A stretch of DNA of 64,000 nt from VRUE01 sp963774405 (GTDB lineage Bacteria; Actinomycetota; Thermoleophilia; Solirubrobacterales; 70-9). This document shows, one piece after another, positions 63,367 through 64,000 of this stretch (position 1 is its first letter; each line of letters opens with the position of its first letter). The stretch covers positions 1-64,000 of the forward strand of contig CAVZEV010000009.1 in NCBI GenBank assembly GCA_963774405.1, in the 5' to 3' direction. A program made the translations under genes and the position numbers. The notes below the pieces were generated by a model. That model saw nothing but the letters and a program-made list of their open reading frames with translations. It was not told where the DNA came from and did no database searches.

Positions 63367-64000
63367 GTGGATCTACCAGGGCCGTTCCCAGTCGGTCGCT
63401 ATGCGAAAACTCTGCGGGACGAGCTGCGCAAGCGAGCAAGAGTGCAGTTGATTGGTGAGGTCACCGGGCTTCGGCATACGCAGAAGCAGTCGTATTTCGA
63501 GCTGCGCGACAGCGAAGGTGCGGTGCCGTGCACGATCTGGGCAAACGAGCTGGCGCAGTTGAAGCTGCCCGATGGGGCGCTGCGCGACGGCGCCGAGTTC
63601 GTCGCCGGAGGAGGCCCTGACTATTTCATCGGTAGTCAGACCTCCTCGCCTGGGTTCTCGTTTCGAGTTACTCACCTGCGTCTCGCCGGCGAGGGGGACC
63701 TGTTGGCGCGGCTCGAGGCGCTGCGCAAGCAGCTCAGGGCGGAGGGGCTGTTCGAGCTGCAGGGGCAGCTGCGGCGGCCGCTGCTGCCGAAGACGATCGG
63801 GGTCGTCACGGCGGAGCGCGGGGCCGCCCGGCGCGACCTGCTCGCCGGCTTGCAGCGGCGAGGTTGGGCCGGCACGGTGGTCTGGGCCTTCGCGCCGGTG
63901 CAGGATCGCCACGCCGCGCCCGCGATCACCGCGGCGATCCAGGACCTCGCCGCCCAGCCCCAGGTCGAGGCGATCGTCGTCACCCGCGGCGGCGGCAGCC
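63367..64000 (+). CDS. xseA: Exodeoxyribonuclease VII large subunit (cut by the window end)
   Basis: The frame is open from GTG 63367 to the end of the window (211 residues). The N-terminal OB-fold (VQLIGEVTGLRHTQKQSYFE, VPCTIWANELAQLKLPDG) is followed by the start of the catalytic domain: LPKTIGVVTAERGAARRDLL and QVEAIVVTRGGGS. XseA with XseB degrades single-stranded DNA. xseB would be expected just downstream, outside the window. Confidence 0.9.
   Translation, partial: MDLPGPFPVGRYAKTLRDELRKRARVQLIGEVTGLRHTQKQSYFELRDSEGAVPCTIWANELAQLKLPDGALRDGAEFVAGGGPDYFIGSQTSSPGFSFRVTHLRLAGEGDLLARLEALRKQLRAEGLFELQGQLRRPLLPKTIGVVTAERGAARRDLLAGLQRRGWAGTVVWAFAPVQDRHAAPAITAAIQDLAAQPQVEAIVVTRGGGS

Overview
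The window is visibly GC-rich, with mostly G/C third codon positions, and looks like an actinomycete chromosome. My best guess is Thermoleophilia/Solirubrobacterales. The basis is an actinobacterial gene set (CarD, an F420-type LLM oxidoreductase, DisA, a MarP-like protease) plus secreted proteins with simple 'GTAYAA' leaders and 'TYLAGAVSSTAL' N-termini that I associate with that class. The taxonomic call is inference.

Layout. 0-3 kb: the tail of an unknown gene, then an aldo/keto reductase and a DHA2-type efflux pump, both broken by several frameshifts. 3-16.5 kb: the conserved run disA-carD-ispD ... ispF ... cysS-rlmB-sigH, interrupted by a DUF389 membrane protein with a translationally coupled 48-aa partner, a PHP phosphatase, a broken acyl-CoA synthetase, two different ISL3 insertion sequences stacked in one poly-T site, and a coiled-coil protein. 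16.5-22 kb: an acetyltransferase-like gene, a lower-GC PD-(D/E)XK gene whose end overlaps tRNA-Thr(UGU), and a retron-type reverse transcriptase fused to a TOPRIM-like domain. The retron lies between a decayed and an intact copy of the same host gene 3' end. 22-26 kb: aromatic-ring genes (VOC dioxygenase, maleylacetate-reductase-like), plsC and gpsA, the last three heavily frameshifted. 26-31 kb: a sigma factor, DUF4383, rhomboid, a BtuF-like protein and CNNM/CorC. 31-43 kb: acyl-CoA catabolism (3-hydroxyacyl-CoA dehydrogenase, thiolase, three acyl-CoA dehydrogenases, an LLM oxidoreductase), an ATL DNA-repair protein, a DUF4062 accessory gene and a CWB2-like protein. 43-50 kb: CDF transporter, M23 peptidase, then lysA-hom-thrC-thrB. 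50-64 kb: a possible toxin-antitoxin pair, TolB-like and cupin proteins, gltB, FHA, a penicillin-binding protein, a MarP-like protease, an HxlR regulator and the start of xseA.

How it fits together. IspD and IspF serve the MEP isoprenoid pathway. CysS, RlmB and the sigma factor belong to the usual translation/stress block. Hom, ThrC and ThrB make threonine, and LysA makes lysine from the same aspartate-derived supply. The thiolase/dehydrogenase divergon and the acyl-CoA dehydrogenase at 41.4 kb share a near-identical palindromic operator, which suggests one fatty-acid regulon.

Two features of the whole window stand out. First, long, mostly perfect palindromes (14-30 bp arms, different at each locus) sit at or just after stop codons. 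Two of them (9.6/12.4 kb and 23.9 kb) carry the same internal core. Second, many conserved genes carry single-base frame breaks in clusters, which looks more like assembly error than real gene death. The retron is the most interesting system here.
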